A stretch of DNA of 27,488 nt. Origin: Muribaculaceae bacterium. GTDB taxonomy: Bacteria > Bacteroidota > Bacteroidia > Bacteroidales > Muribaculaceae. Made by a program: the position numbers and the translations under genes. This document shows, piece after piece, positions 9,189 through 15,760 of the stretch (position 1 is its first letter; each line of letters opens with the position of its first letter). The notes beneath the pieces are model-generated. The model had not been told where the DNA came from, did no database searches, and was given only the letters and a program-made list of their open reading frames with translations. The stretch is taken from NCBI GenBank assembly GCA_024400895.1, contig JAKSMA010000004.1:1-27488 (forward strand). The letters run 5' to 3'.

Positions 9189-10883
9189 ATGAAAAAGATA
9201 TTTTTAGCAATAATATGCCTCACATTGTGTGTTGGTCAGATGATGGCAAATGCCAATAGTGAGAAGGAAATGGAGCGACTCACCAAGGAGTTTCTTGCCC
9301 ATTATGAAGGAAACCTTCCGACTGGCACTGAAATAAGTGCCGACAGCTCAAGCATCAATATCAACTTTCTTGAATTTATCGCCGACCCAGTGGCGAAGCG
9401 ATATTTCGAGCAGATGGGTAAGGTGATTTTGGCTGAGCAAGCTGCCGACACTGAAATGAATGTGGAAATTGAAGATCTGCAGTTGGGACAAATTATGGAT
9501 ATGCGCGAAAGTACGAAGCGCGGTGCGCATAAGGCTGTGGCGATTCCACATGTTACCTGTTGCTTGAAGATTCCCTACACCTATACAAGTGTAGACGGTA
9601 AAAACAATCCTATCCGTTTGTCGTCGATTTTGTATCGCCCAAGTCCGTTCCAACTCAATCTCAATGCAGAACTTGGTGTACTTAATGTTATTAATTACAG
9701 AGTTGCTCTTTTTGCATTTATGATAGAGCTTATAAAAGGTGCCTGGAATGCGGTTGTAGGCTACACTTTTGATTATGGAGTTTTATCGTGCCACCCCACA
9801 GTAACCACCTCTGCTGAGGCACCTTCTGGAAACTCCCCACTTGATGGCGACGTGCACATGTTTTGCTCCGACTATGCGATAGTTGTGTGTCCCGACTATT
9901 GTGGCTATGGCTTGTCGGAATTTAAGCAGCATCCCTATCTTGTGCAAGGCGTGACGGCGCGCAATGTGGTGGATGGCTACATCGCAGCACTCGACTTAAT
10001 CAAATCGAATAATGAATCAGGTGCCAGTGGCAGTTGGAAACTTGCCAGCGATTTCTATACAGATTTGATAGGCTACTCTCAAGGTGGCAGTGTGGCATTG
10101 GCAACATTGCGTTACCTCGAAGGACCACAAGTGTCGAGCGATCAACTCAATCGCATCAACCTGCGCAACGTGTACTGCGGCGATGGTCCTTACTCGCCTA
10201 TTGCCACCATTAACCAGTATGTGGAATGGGCCAACAGTAGTGAGAAAAAATATAATGAAATGGCTTATCCATGTGTGCTCCCGCTCATCGTGCAGGCGGC
10301 AAAAGATGCTTACGACAACGACTGTATGCGCACCGTGGAACTTGAATCATATTTCACCCCAGAATTTATATCGACAGGCATTGTCAAGCAGCTCGACACC
10401 AAAAGAGTGGATACCGAAAGTCTTAATAAAATTATTTGGGCAAAGGGTATTCGGCGCATCGACCAGATTATGAGCGATAAGATGATTAAGAAAGTGGTTG
10501 AAACCGACGACAATGGCGTAACGAAAGAAAAAATTGTGCTCAACACCGAGAGCAACGAGTATAAGTGCCTTGTTCGCGCATTGAGTTACAACGACCTCTC
10601 CAAAGGCTGGACTCCTCACCATCCATTGGTTTTCATGCACCTTGATGGCGACCTCGTGGTGCCCTATAGCAATATGAAAGAGGTGGAGAATAACATAGGT
10701 CGCGACCCTAAAAAGAAAATGATATTTACCGACCCTTATAAGGTGAAGGATGCAATGAGTCCTATCTGGCATCTTATTGCTACTGTAATTAAGGATTGCT
10801 TTAAAAATCCAGATCACGGTTCTATAGGAAAATTTTTCTTCATGGCAGCCGCAGCCGGGGTTTTTGAAGATTGGCTGAAATAA
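9189..10883 (+). CDS. Secreted alpha/beta hydrolase (lipase/esterase-like)
   Basis: The 564-residue protein begins with a signal peptide (MKKIFLAIICLTLCVGQMMA). It has the nucleophile elbow GYSQGG with Ser297, an Asp in HLDGDLVVP (Asp486 or Asp488) and a C-terminal His543 in PDHGS, in the order and spacing of an alpha/beta-hydrolase triad. CPDYCGYGLSE upstream is typical of the oxyanion region. The overall plan recalls secretory lipases and acyl-peptide esterases, with a large insertion between nucleophile and Asp, but the substrate cannot be read. It starts 16 bases after the BspA-like gene, so the two are very likely co-transcribed and co-exported. A strong terminator follows. The catalytic residues are assigned by motif, not by structure. 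Confidence 0.75.
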   Translation: MKKIFLAIICLTLCVGQMMANANSEKEMERLTKEFLAHYEGNLPTGTEISADSSSININFLEFIADPVAKRYFEQMGKVILAEQAADTEMNVEIEDLQLGQIMDMRESTKRGAHKAVAIPHVTCCLKIPYTYTSVDGKNNPIRLSSILYRPSPFQLNLNAELGVLNVINYRVALFAFMIELIKGAWNAVVGYTFDYGVLSCHPTVTTSAEAPSGNSPLDGDVHMFCSDYAIVVCPDYCGYGLSEFKQHPYLVQGVTARNVVDGYIAALDLIKSNNESGASGSWKLASDFYTDLIGYSQGGSVALATLRYLEGPQVSSDQLNRINLRNVYCGDGPYSPIATINQYVEWANSSEKKYNEMAYPCVLPLIVQAAKDAYDNDCMRTVELESYFTPEFISTGIVKQLDTKRVDTESLNKIIWAKGIRRIDQIMSDKMIKKVVETDDNGVTKEKIVLNTESNEYKCLVRALSYNDLSKGWTPHHPLVFMHLDGDLVVPYSNMKEVENNIGRDPKKKMIFTDPYKVKDAMSPIWHLIATVIKDCFKNPDHGSIGKFFFMAAAAGVFEDWLK

Positions 10884-10924
10884 TTTCAACCCAGAAATTG
10901 CAATAGCAATCAATACTCATCATC

Positions 10925-10970
10925 TACACACGATATTAATTTTGCATTGGTATCGTGTGTATTTCTTTTT
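10925..10970 (+). terminator. Rho-independent terminator of the BspA-hydrolase operon
   Basis: The perfect 11-bp stem TACACACGATA (10925-10935) / TATCGTGTGTA (10951-10961) has a 15-base loop and is followed by TTTCTTTTT. It lies 42 bases after the hydrolase stop codon. Confidence 0.8.
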
Positions 10971-11013
10971 CATGTGTTCCTACCCGAAGTTCGTCACAAA
11001 AACGTGTTTTTCT

Positions 11014-11044
11014 ATTGTTATTTATTTGATTTTTAATAACTTTG
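11014..11044 (+). promoter_or_regulatory. Promoter of the flavodoxin gene
   Basis: TAACTTTG (11037-11044) is an exact -7 element. ATTG (11014-11017) lies 19 bases upstream as a one-mismatch -33 element. The start codon is 27 bases downstream. Confidence 0.6.
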
Positions 11045-11070
11045 TAGAAATAGAAAAATTATAATCAAAA

Positions 11071-11637
11071 ATGAAGAATTTATTTTTAGCCTTTATGACT
11101 ATGTTGGCAGTGAGCTTGGTGGCTTGTGCCGGTAAGAATGAAAACAAATCGGAAGCATCGGCCGATGGAAAATCAAAAGTGTTGGTCGCTTATTTTAGTG
11201 CTTCAGGTGTAACAAAAGGTGTGGCAGAGCAAATGCAGAAATTGAGTGGTGCCGAAATCCACGAGATTGTGCCTGCTGAAATCTATACCGATGCCGACCT
11301 TGATTGGCGCAACAAGCAGTCGCGTAGCAGCATCGAGATGAACGACGACAAGGCCCGCACAGCACTGAAGGAGCCAAAAACCGATGTCGCAGCTTTCGAC
11401 ACCATCTACATCGGTTATCCTATTTGGTGGGATTTGGCACCTCGCGTAATTAACACGTGGATTGAAAGCAATGATTTGAAGGGCAAGGTAATTGTTCCGT
11501 TTGCCACTTCAGGCGGCAGCACCATTTCCAATTCAGTGAAAGATCTTCGCCGTCTGTATCCCGACCTTGACATTAAGGATGGTAAACTTCTCAATTCTCC
11601 ATCCGAGGCCGAACTCAAAACTTTTCTCGAAAAATAA
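11071..11637 (+). CDS. Lipoprotein flavodoxin
   Basis: The 188-residue protein carries a lipoprotein signal with lipobox LVAC (Cys19), followed by a short Lys/Glu/Ser-rich linker. The rest is one flavodoxin fold. The FMN phosphate loop is SASGVTKG (43-50), GYPIWW (115-120) supplies a loop that stacks on the isoalloxazine ring, and ATSGGS (145-150) forms the third flavin-binding loop. Such proteins (Flavodoxin_4 type) carry one or two electrons via FMN; the partner is unknown. Anchoring to the cell envelope is unusual for a flavodoxin but common for this subgroup in Bacteroidales. It has its own promoter and terminator and so stands as a single-gene unit. Confidence 0.85.
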   Translation: MKNLFLAFMTMLAVSLVACAGKNENKSEASADGKSKVLVAYFSASGVTKGVAEQMQKLSGAEIHEIVPAEIYTDADLDWRNKQSRSSIEMNDDKARTALKEPKTDVAAFDTIYIGYPIWWDLAPRVINTWIESNDLKGKVIVPFATSGGSTISNSVKDLRRLYPDLDIKDGKLLNSPSEAELKTFLEK

Positions 11638-11665
11638 CGAATAGCCTCCTCTCTGGGGCCTAAAG

Positions 11666-11730
11666 ATGTGCCTTTGGCAAGTGAGCAATAATCCCTGCAT
11701 GCTTCACACCAGCCAAAGGCACATTAATTT
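11666..11730 (+). terminator. Long hairpin after the flavodoxin gene
   Basis: A perfect 13-bp stem, ATGTGCCTTTGGC (11666-11678) and GCCAAAGGCACAT (11712-11724), encloses 33 bases and is followed by TAATTTTA. It is the likely terminator of the flavodoxin transcript. The loop is longer than usual and the T-tract is broken, so another role is possible. Confidence 0.45.
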
Positions 11731-11731
11731 T

Positions 11732-11849
11732 ATAGGAAAAGTGTATTTTTACATGGTAAAATTTATAGGAAAAGTGTATTTTTTAGTTGCGTATTTTATA
11801 GGAAAAGTGTATTTTTGCATGGTAAAATTCATAGGAAAAGTGTATTTTT
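11732..11849 (+). repeat. Iteron array A: four 33-bp units upstream of ATPase copy 2
   Basis: The 19-bp core ATAGGAAAAGTGTATTTTT occurs four times without a mismatch, starting at 11732, 11765, 11798 and 11831, so the period is exactly 33 bp. The 14-bp spacers differ, but spacers 1 and 3 are nearly the same (ACATGGTAAAATTT and GCATGGTAAAATTC), which gives a 66-bp higher-order unit. The last core ends 32 bases before the ATPase start codon. Three helical turns per unit would put all cores on about the same face of the DNA. Because 33 is a multiple of three, the array also translates into a spurious FIGKVYF repeat peptide. I read it as an operator array. Confidence 0.85.
11810..11817 (+). promoter_or_regulatory. 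-7 element embedded in iteron array A
   Basis: TATTTTTG fits TAnnTTTG and consists of the end of the third core plus the first spacer base. A transcript starting about 7 bases downstream would carry the fourth core in its leader. Occupied repeats would then directly block RNA polymerase. Confidence 0.4.
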
Positions 11850-11881
11850 TATAAATAAATTATTGAAATTCAATTTAATAT

Positions 11882-13243
11882 ATGTTATTTAGAAAAATTG
11901 AATATAAAATAGAGAATTTTTTAAAAAGCAATCACAAGCAAATGCTTGTGGTAAGCGGTGCACGTCAGGTTGGAAAATCTTTCATTATTCGCGAAGTTGG
12001 CAAGCGATTATTCGCTAATTTTATAGAAGTGAATATGGAGATGGATAAGCAAGGTGCTCGCTTATTTGAAAAAGCTAATACAGTGGAAGATTTCATGCTT
12101 GCATTGAGTTCTTTTGCAGGATCAAAAATGAAGCAAAAGGAAAATACTTTGGTTTTTATTGATGAGATTCAAGCATATAATCATCTTCTTACTTTAGCAA
12201 AATTTTTGGTAGAGGATGGTAGGTTTACTTATGTAGCCAGTGGTTCTCAATTAGGAATAGCATTGAAGTCGACGCAAAGTATTCCTATAGGTAGTATTGA
12301 AATTTTAAATATGTATCCACTTGATTTTGAAGAATTTTTAATGGCAAATGGTGTGGGTAGTATGTTTATCTCTAATATAAGAAATAAATTTGAAAATAAT
12401 GAGTCGTTATCTGATTCACTTCATAATAAAATGCTTGATTATTTTCGAAAATATTTGCTTATAGGTGGGATGCCAAAAGCAGTAGATACTTATTTAAATG
12501 AACATAACATGGTAAGTGTTCGTAATATTCATAGAAACATAACAATGTTATATAAGAGAGATGCTGCTAAATATGAAAATGAATCTTTGAAAAAACTAAA
12601 AATTCAGCGTATCTACGACATGGTTCCTTCTAATTTAGAAAAAGTAAAAAAAAGAATTGTGGCTAAGGATATTGAACTGAAAAGAGGAAAAAGAATCAAT
12701 GATTACCAAGATGAATTTGAATATTTAATTTCATCTGGAGTTAATTTAAATGTTCATGCTATTAGCAAACCATCTTATCCACTGGTTGAAAATAGTGGAA
12801 AAAATTTGCTGAAGCTTTATATGAATGATGTAGGTTTGCTTACAAGTATTCTTTATCACAATGATGTGCATCCTGTTATGAATGATAATTGTGGTGTGAA
12901 TTTAGGTTCGGTTTATGAGAATTTGGTAGCGCAGGAATTGAAGGCCCACGGCTTTAACCTTTTTTACTACGATAATAAGAAAAATGGAGAAGTAGATTTT
13001 TTAATTGACCATATTGATTCTTTGTCAGTGCTTCCCATTGAAGTGAAATCTGGAAAAGATTATTATATTCATACGGCTTTGAACAATTTATTAAAAATTA
13101 AAGAATACAAAATCAAGAAAGGAATTGTATTTAGTAATAAATCAAGAGTGTATGAAGATAAAAGCATTATTTATATGCCAATTTATTATGTGATGTTTCT
13201 TCATCCTTCTGAATTTGAAAATAGTGAATATATTTATATTTAA
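11882..13243 (+). CDS. AAA+ ATPase with DUF4143, copy 2
   Basis: In this 453-residue protein Walker A is GARQVGKS (26-33) and Walker B VFIDEIQ, with Asp94 and Glu95. SGSQLG follows as a sensor-1-like element, then the family motif MYPLDFEEFL. The C-terminal DUF4143 part has GEVDFLI (about 369) and PIEVKSGK (about 386), the D...ExK pattern of PD-(D/E)XK folds. The gene is strongly AT-rich, unlike the GC-rich rdgB that begins 6 bases after its stop. It is preceded by iteron array A. The family has no established function. Context (array, composition, tight placement before a housekeeping gene) suggests an acquired, self-regulated module. Related in sequence to copy 3 and only distantly to copy 1. 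Confidence 0.9.
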   Translation: MLFRKIEYKIENFLKSNHKQMLVVSGARQVGKSFIIREVGKRLFANFIEVNMEMDKQGARLFEKANTVEDFMLALSSFAGSKMKQKENTLVFIDEIQAYNHLLTLAKFLVEDGRFTYVASGSQLGIALKSTQSIPIGSIEILNMYPLDFEEFLMANGVGSMFISNIRNKFENNESLSDSLHNKMLDYFRKYLLIGGMPKAVDTYLNEHNMVSVRNIHRNITMLYKRDAAKYENESLKKLKIQRIYDMVPSNLEKVKKRIVAKDIELKRGKRINDYQDEFEYLISSGVNLNVHAISKPSYPLVENSGKNLLKLYMNDVGLLTSILYHNDVHPVMNDNCGVNLGSVYENLVAQELKAHGFNLFYYDNKKNGEVDFLIDHIDSLSVLPIEVKSGKDYYIHTALNNLLKIKEYKIKKGIVFSNKSRVYEDKSIIYMPIYYVMFLHPSEFENSEYIYI

Positions 13244-13249
13244 AGAAAA

Positions 13250-13834
13250 ATGAAAAAAATCGTTTTTGCCACCAACAATGCCCATAAGTTGCAGGAATTG
13301 CGCGAAATTGTGGGTGATAAGTTTCAAATTTTGAGTCTGAACGACATCGACTGTCACGACGACATCCCCGAAACCCAGCCCACCATCGAGGGTAATGCCG
13401 AGCAGAAGGCGCGCTTCATCAAAGACAAGTATGGCTACGACTGCTTCAGCGACGACACCTGTCTCGAAATTGACGCATTCGGAGGCGAACCGGGCGTCTA
13501 TAGCGCTCGTTATGCCGGCGATGGCCACGACAGCGAAGCGAATATGAAAAAGGTGCTCACCAAGCTCGAAGGCGTGCCTATGGAAAAGCGCACCGCCCGA
13601 TTCCGCACCGCAGTGGCATTGATTTTGAATGGCGAATTCCACATTTTCGATGGTCGCGTCGAAGGCCACATTCTCACCGCAAAGCAGGGCGACAGCGGCT
13701 TTGGCTACGACCCCATTTTCCAGCCCGACGAAGCCGACGGCCGTTCGTTCGCCCAAATGAGCGCCGACGAGAAAAACGCCATCAGCCACCGAGGCCGAGC
13801 CGTAAAAAAACTCGTACAATTCCTCTGCAAGTAA
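13250..13834 (+). CDS. rdgB: Non-canonical purine NTP pyrophosphatase (HAM1/RdgB)
   Basis: The enzyme hydrolyses dITP, dXTP and ITP to the monophosphates and so keeps deaminated purines out of DNA and RNA. It has 194 residues, the usual family length. Signature motifs are FATNNAHK (6-13), which binds the nucleotide phosphates, [24 protein letters not shown] (67-90) with the catalytic Asp69, GFGYDPIF (150-157) and [11 protein letters not shown] (174-184), which contacts the base. It begins 6 bases after the ATPase copy 2 stop, with no visible promoter between, so its transcription probably depends on the array A promoter or on one inside the ATPase gene. In related genomes leuS and rdgB tend to lie close together; here several genes separate them. 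Confidence 0.95.
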   Translation: MKKIVFATNNAHKLQELREIVGDKFQILSLNDIDCHDDIPETQPTIEGNAEQKARFIKDKYGYDCFSDDTCLEIDAFGGEPGVYSARYAGDGHDSEANMKKVLTKLEGVPMEKRTARFRTAVALILNGEFHIFDGRVEGHILTAKQGDSGFGYDPIFQPDEADGRSFAQMSADEKNAISHRGRAVKKLVQFLCK

Positions 13835-13904
13835 TCATCCACCAACCCCTCATCCACCCCCATTTCCACCGCTAAATTCCTATTCCAGAAAGTTCATTAA
13901 TAGT

Positions 13905-13969
13905 AAATTTTACGATTATAACCGCATTTTTACCGGTAAATTTACGGTTATAATCGCATTTTTACCGGT
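13905..13969 (+). repeat. Orphan array C: two 32-bp units with internal dyads
   Basis: Two 26-bp cores, 13912-13937 and 13944-13969, differ at only two positions and have a 32-bp period. CGATTATAACCG in the first core is the exact reverse complement of CGGTTATAATCG in the second. Between them lies a perfect 12-bp palindrome, TTTACCGGTAAA (13929-13940). Period and core length match arrays A and B, but no ATPase gene follows; the next gene is DUF4886, about 600 bases on. Confidence 0.7.
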
Positions 13970-14039
13970 TTTTCAACGATTTCCCCTCCCTCTCTCCCTT
14001 TTTCTGCAGAGCTCAGAAGAATAAAAGGAAGGGATGAAA

Positions 14040-14451
14040 GACAAAAACCGAGATAAACCTCCTTTGGCGTATGTGGGTGCTGCACACCCACCGCTTGATT
14101 TGTGTGACTACAGATTTTTAAGTGAACTTAAATCTAACCTCCCACACACCAACCACGCCCTCTTCCGCGGGCTTATCATACGCCAAAGGACGATAAACCA
14201 CGCCTGCGGCGAAAAACCAATTCGCTTGCCAAATCTGGCAGAAAAGCTCCGCGGTTTTTGGTGGGCACGAATTTAGCGTCATCGGCTTGCCGCTTCGCTC
14301 CGCGATGATTTTTTTGGGATTTTGCGGGGCTAACATGCCAAAGGCATGTCCCTTCTATGTAGGGGTGGGACGAAGCAGAATTGTTTATATCTTGTTTATC
14401 GCCTTGCGGAGGGTGGTGGACTTCCGCAAGGGGTTTATCGAGGTTTTTGTC
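14040..14451. mobile_element. MITE-like non-coding element with 20-bp terminal inverted repeats
   Basis: The ends are GACAAAAACC-ga-GATAAACC (14040-14059) and its imperfect complement at 14432-14451, pairing at 18 of 20 positions. Inside lies a nested 14-bp perfect inverted repeat (14060-14073 / 14177-14190). There are also several hairpins: GTGGGTG/CACCCAC (14073-14091) and ACATGCC/GGCATGT (14333-14349). The reading frames in it look like noise. A 31-bp piece (14266-14296) recurs inverted at 21653-21683. I could not see a clear target-site duplication. No transposase is present, so it would need one in trans. Confidence 0.45.
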
Positions 14452-14456
14452 AGAAA

Positions 14457-14505
14457 TCTAACTTCTAACCTCTAACATCTAATCTCTAACTTCTAACATC
14501 TAATT
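14457..14505 (+). repeat. Heptanucleotide tandem repeat (TCTAAYN)x7
   Basis: Seven consecutive 7-base units all read TCTAA followed by CT, CC, CA, TC, CT, CA, TT. The block ends 3 bases before the -33 element of the next gene. Such repeats can gain or lose units by slippage, though the unit divergence here argues against recent expansion. Confidence 0.8.
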
Positions 14506-14508
14506 TCT

Positions 14509-14539
14509 TTTGAATCCTCGCAGATATTTCTTACCTTTG
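14509..14539 (+). promoter_or_regulatory. Promoter of the DUF4886 gene
   Basis: TTTG (14509-14512), a 19-base spacer and TACCTTTG (14532-14539) make the best match in the window to the Bacteroidales promoter. It lies 27 bases before the ATG at 14567 and shows that an in-frame TTG at 14510 cannot be the start. Confidence 0.75.
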
Positions 14540-14566
14540 TTATTAACTAAAAAACTAATTAAAGCA

Positions 14567-15304
14567 ATGAAAACGAAATCACTTCTTCTGTTTGCAGTCA
14601 TGTTGCTCATGTCGGCCACCGCGTCGGCACAACAAGTGAAAATCCTCTCCTTCAACAATAGTCTGGTGGAAGCCAACAAGCAGTACGCCATGTTCAACGC
14701 CATGTGCGAAGCCATGGGAAAGGACGCCTTCTGGACCCACCGCTCGCAACTCGGCCGTACGCTCATTTACCACTACAACGACGCCTTCTCCCACCAGCTG
14801 CTCAAGTCCGACAGTTGGAACTACATCCTCCTGCAGGAGCAGAGCGCCCTACCCCGCCTCTCGCAGGAAGCATTCATCCAGTCGGTGCTCCTCTGGAAAA
14901 AGTCAATCATCAGCGAATGTCGCAACAAGAAAGCCAAAATCATCCTCCCCATGAACTGGCCCTACCGCGACACCCTCGGCACCTACAAGGAAGACCTCGA
15001 AAAGCTCAAAAAGAGTTATTACAATGCTTCGCGCGACATCCCCGACGTGATTGTATGCCCCATAGCCCTGGCGTTCGACGCGGTGAAAACCACCTACGGC
15101 GAAGAGGAATGGCGCAAGCTCTACAACGATGAAGTGCACCCCAACATCCGCGCCACCTACATGGGCACCTGCATGGAGTTCGCCATGATTTTCGGCATCG
15201 ATCCGCTCGACATCACCTATGTGCCAAAAGGCGTCGACCCCGACGTGGCAAAGATGATGCGCAAGATGGCATCGAAAGCCCTCGCCGACTACAAGCGCTA
15301 CTAA
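14567..15304 (+). CDS. Exported SGNH-like hydrolase (DUF4886)
   Basis: The 245-residue protein begins with the signal peptide MKTKSLLLFAVMLLMSATASA, cleaved near residue 21. The mature protein starts with the first SGNH block, here ILSFNNSLVE with Ser32. It ends the fold with NDEVHPN, the D-x-x-H pair of the last block (Asp188, His191). Family members carry esterase-like activity on acylated glycans or related substrates; no substrate can be read here. In DUF4886 proteins the first block usually reads GNS, while here Asn stands in the Gly position, which may alter the active site. The start was chosen because a near-perfect promoter ends 27 bases upstream and the signal peptide begins there. 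The gene is GC-rich, like rdgB. Confidence 0.8.
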   Translation: MKTKSLLLFAVMLLMSATASAQQVKILSFNNSLVEANKQYAMFNAMCEAMGKDAFWTHRSQLGRTLIYHYNDAFSHQLLKSDSWNYILLQEQSALPRLSQEAFIQSVLLWKKSIISECRNKKAKIILPMNWPYRDTLGTYKEDLEKLKKSYYNASRDIPDVIVCPIALAFDAVKTTYGEEEWRKLYNDEVHPNIRATYMGTCMEFAMIFGIDPLDITYVPKGVDPDVAKMMRKMASKALADYKRY

Positions 15305-15600
15305 TTTTCCTCTTTTAAGTCTACAGGGGCCACAAGCCGTCGGCGATGGCGTATGATGCGCAAACACCATGCAAGCGAGCCAAAGGCGAAGCGCAGCTTG
15401 GTGATATAAGTACACGCCCCCAATGCCAGAGCCTCGGAGAGGGTCGCTCGTGCTTACCAATATGATGTGTTATCGCAGACTTTCAGCCCGCATTAGTTGG
15501 ATGCATACTGCTCCCCACCGGGTACCCCCAACTCCCTCACCCCAAAAAAAAACAGATTTATAGACTCATATCCCTCACCAAATTACCACTGATTCTCTCC
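15305..15600. other. GC-rich non-coding block
   Basis: About 240 bases of GC-rich sequence with short dyads follow DUF4886 and then give way to AT-rich DNA. I see no gene, tRNA or strong terminator. The texture differs from the genes on both sides and resembles the non-coding repeats dispersed in Bacteroidales genomes, but I cannot show a second copy in this window. Confidence 0.3.
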
Positions 15601-15688
15601 AAAATTCTTGATTTCGTGCAAAAACCGCCATACAAAATTCTTGATTTCGTGCAAAATCCTCAAAAAAAATTCTTGATTTCGTGCAAAA
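15601..15688 (+). repeat. Iteron array B: three 32/33-bp units upstream of ATPase copy 3
   Basis: A 23-bp core made of AAAA, then TTCTTGATTTCGTGC, then AAAA occurs at 15601-15623, 15634-15656 and 15666-15688 without mismatch. The periods are 33 and 32. The last core ends 4 bases before a -7 element, so its TTGATTT part covers the -33 region. The sequence is unrelated to array A but copy number, period and position are alike. A fourth, isolated copy lies at 17633-17655. Confidence 0.85.
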
Positions 15689-15692
15689 TATG

Positions 15693-15700
15693 TATATTTG
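15693..15700 (+). promoter_or_regulatory. -7 element of ATPase copy 3
   Basis: TATATTTG is an exact TAnnTTTG match, 5 bases after the last array B core. The predicted transcript starts near 15707, upstream of the reading frame that begins after the TAA at 15731. Confidence 0.55.
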
Positions 15701-15760
15701 CATCTGATTACTAACCACTTAATCATTTTTTAAAAAAAAAGAAAAATTTATAACCAATTA

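Noticed and set aside
11732..11849. CRISPR array
   Set aside because: Repeats of 19 bp with 14-bp spacers are far too short, two spacers are almost the same, and no cas gene is present.
11666..11854. 62-codon frame with repeated FIGKVYF peptides
   Set aside because: The frame is a by-product of a 33-bp DNA repeat. It begins inside a hairpin stem, has no promoter or ribosome site of its own, and the spacers vary at the DNA level without regard to codons.
14034..14276. 80-codon frame inside the MITE-like element
   Set aside because: It crosses several hairpins and the element's end and has no recognisable domain.
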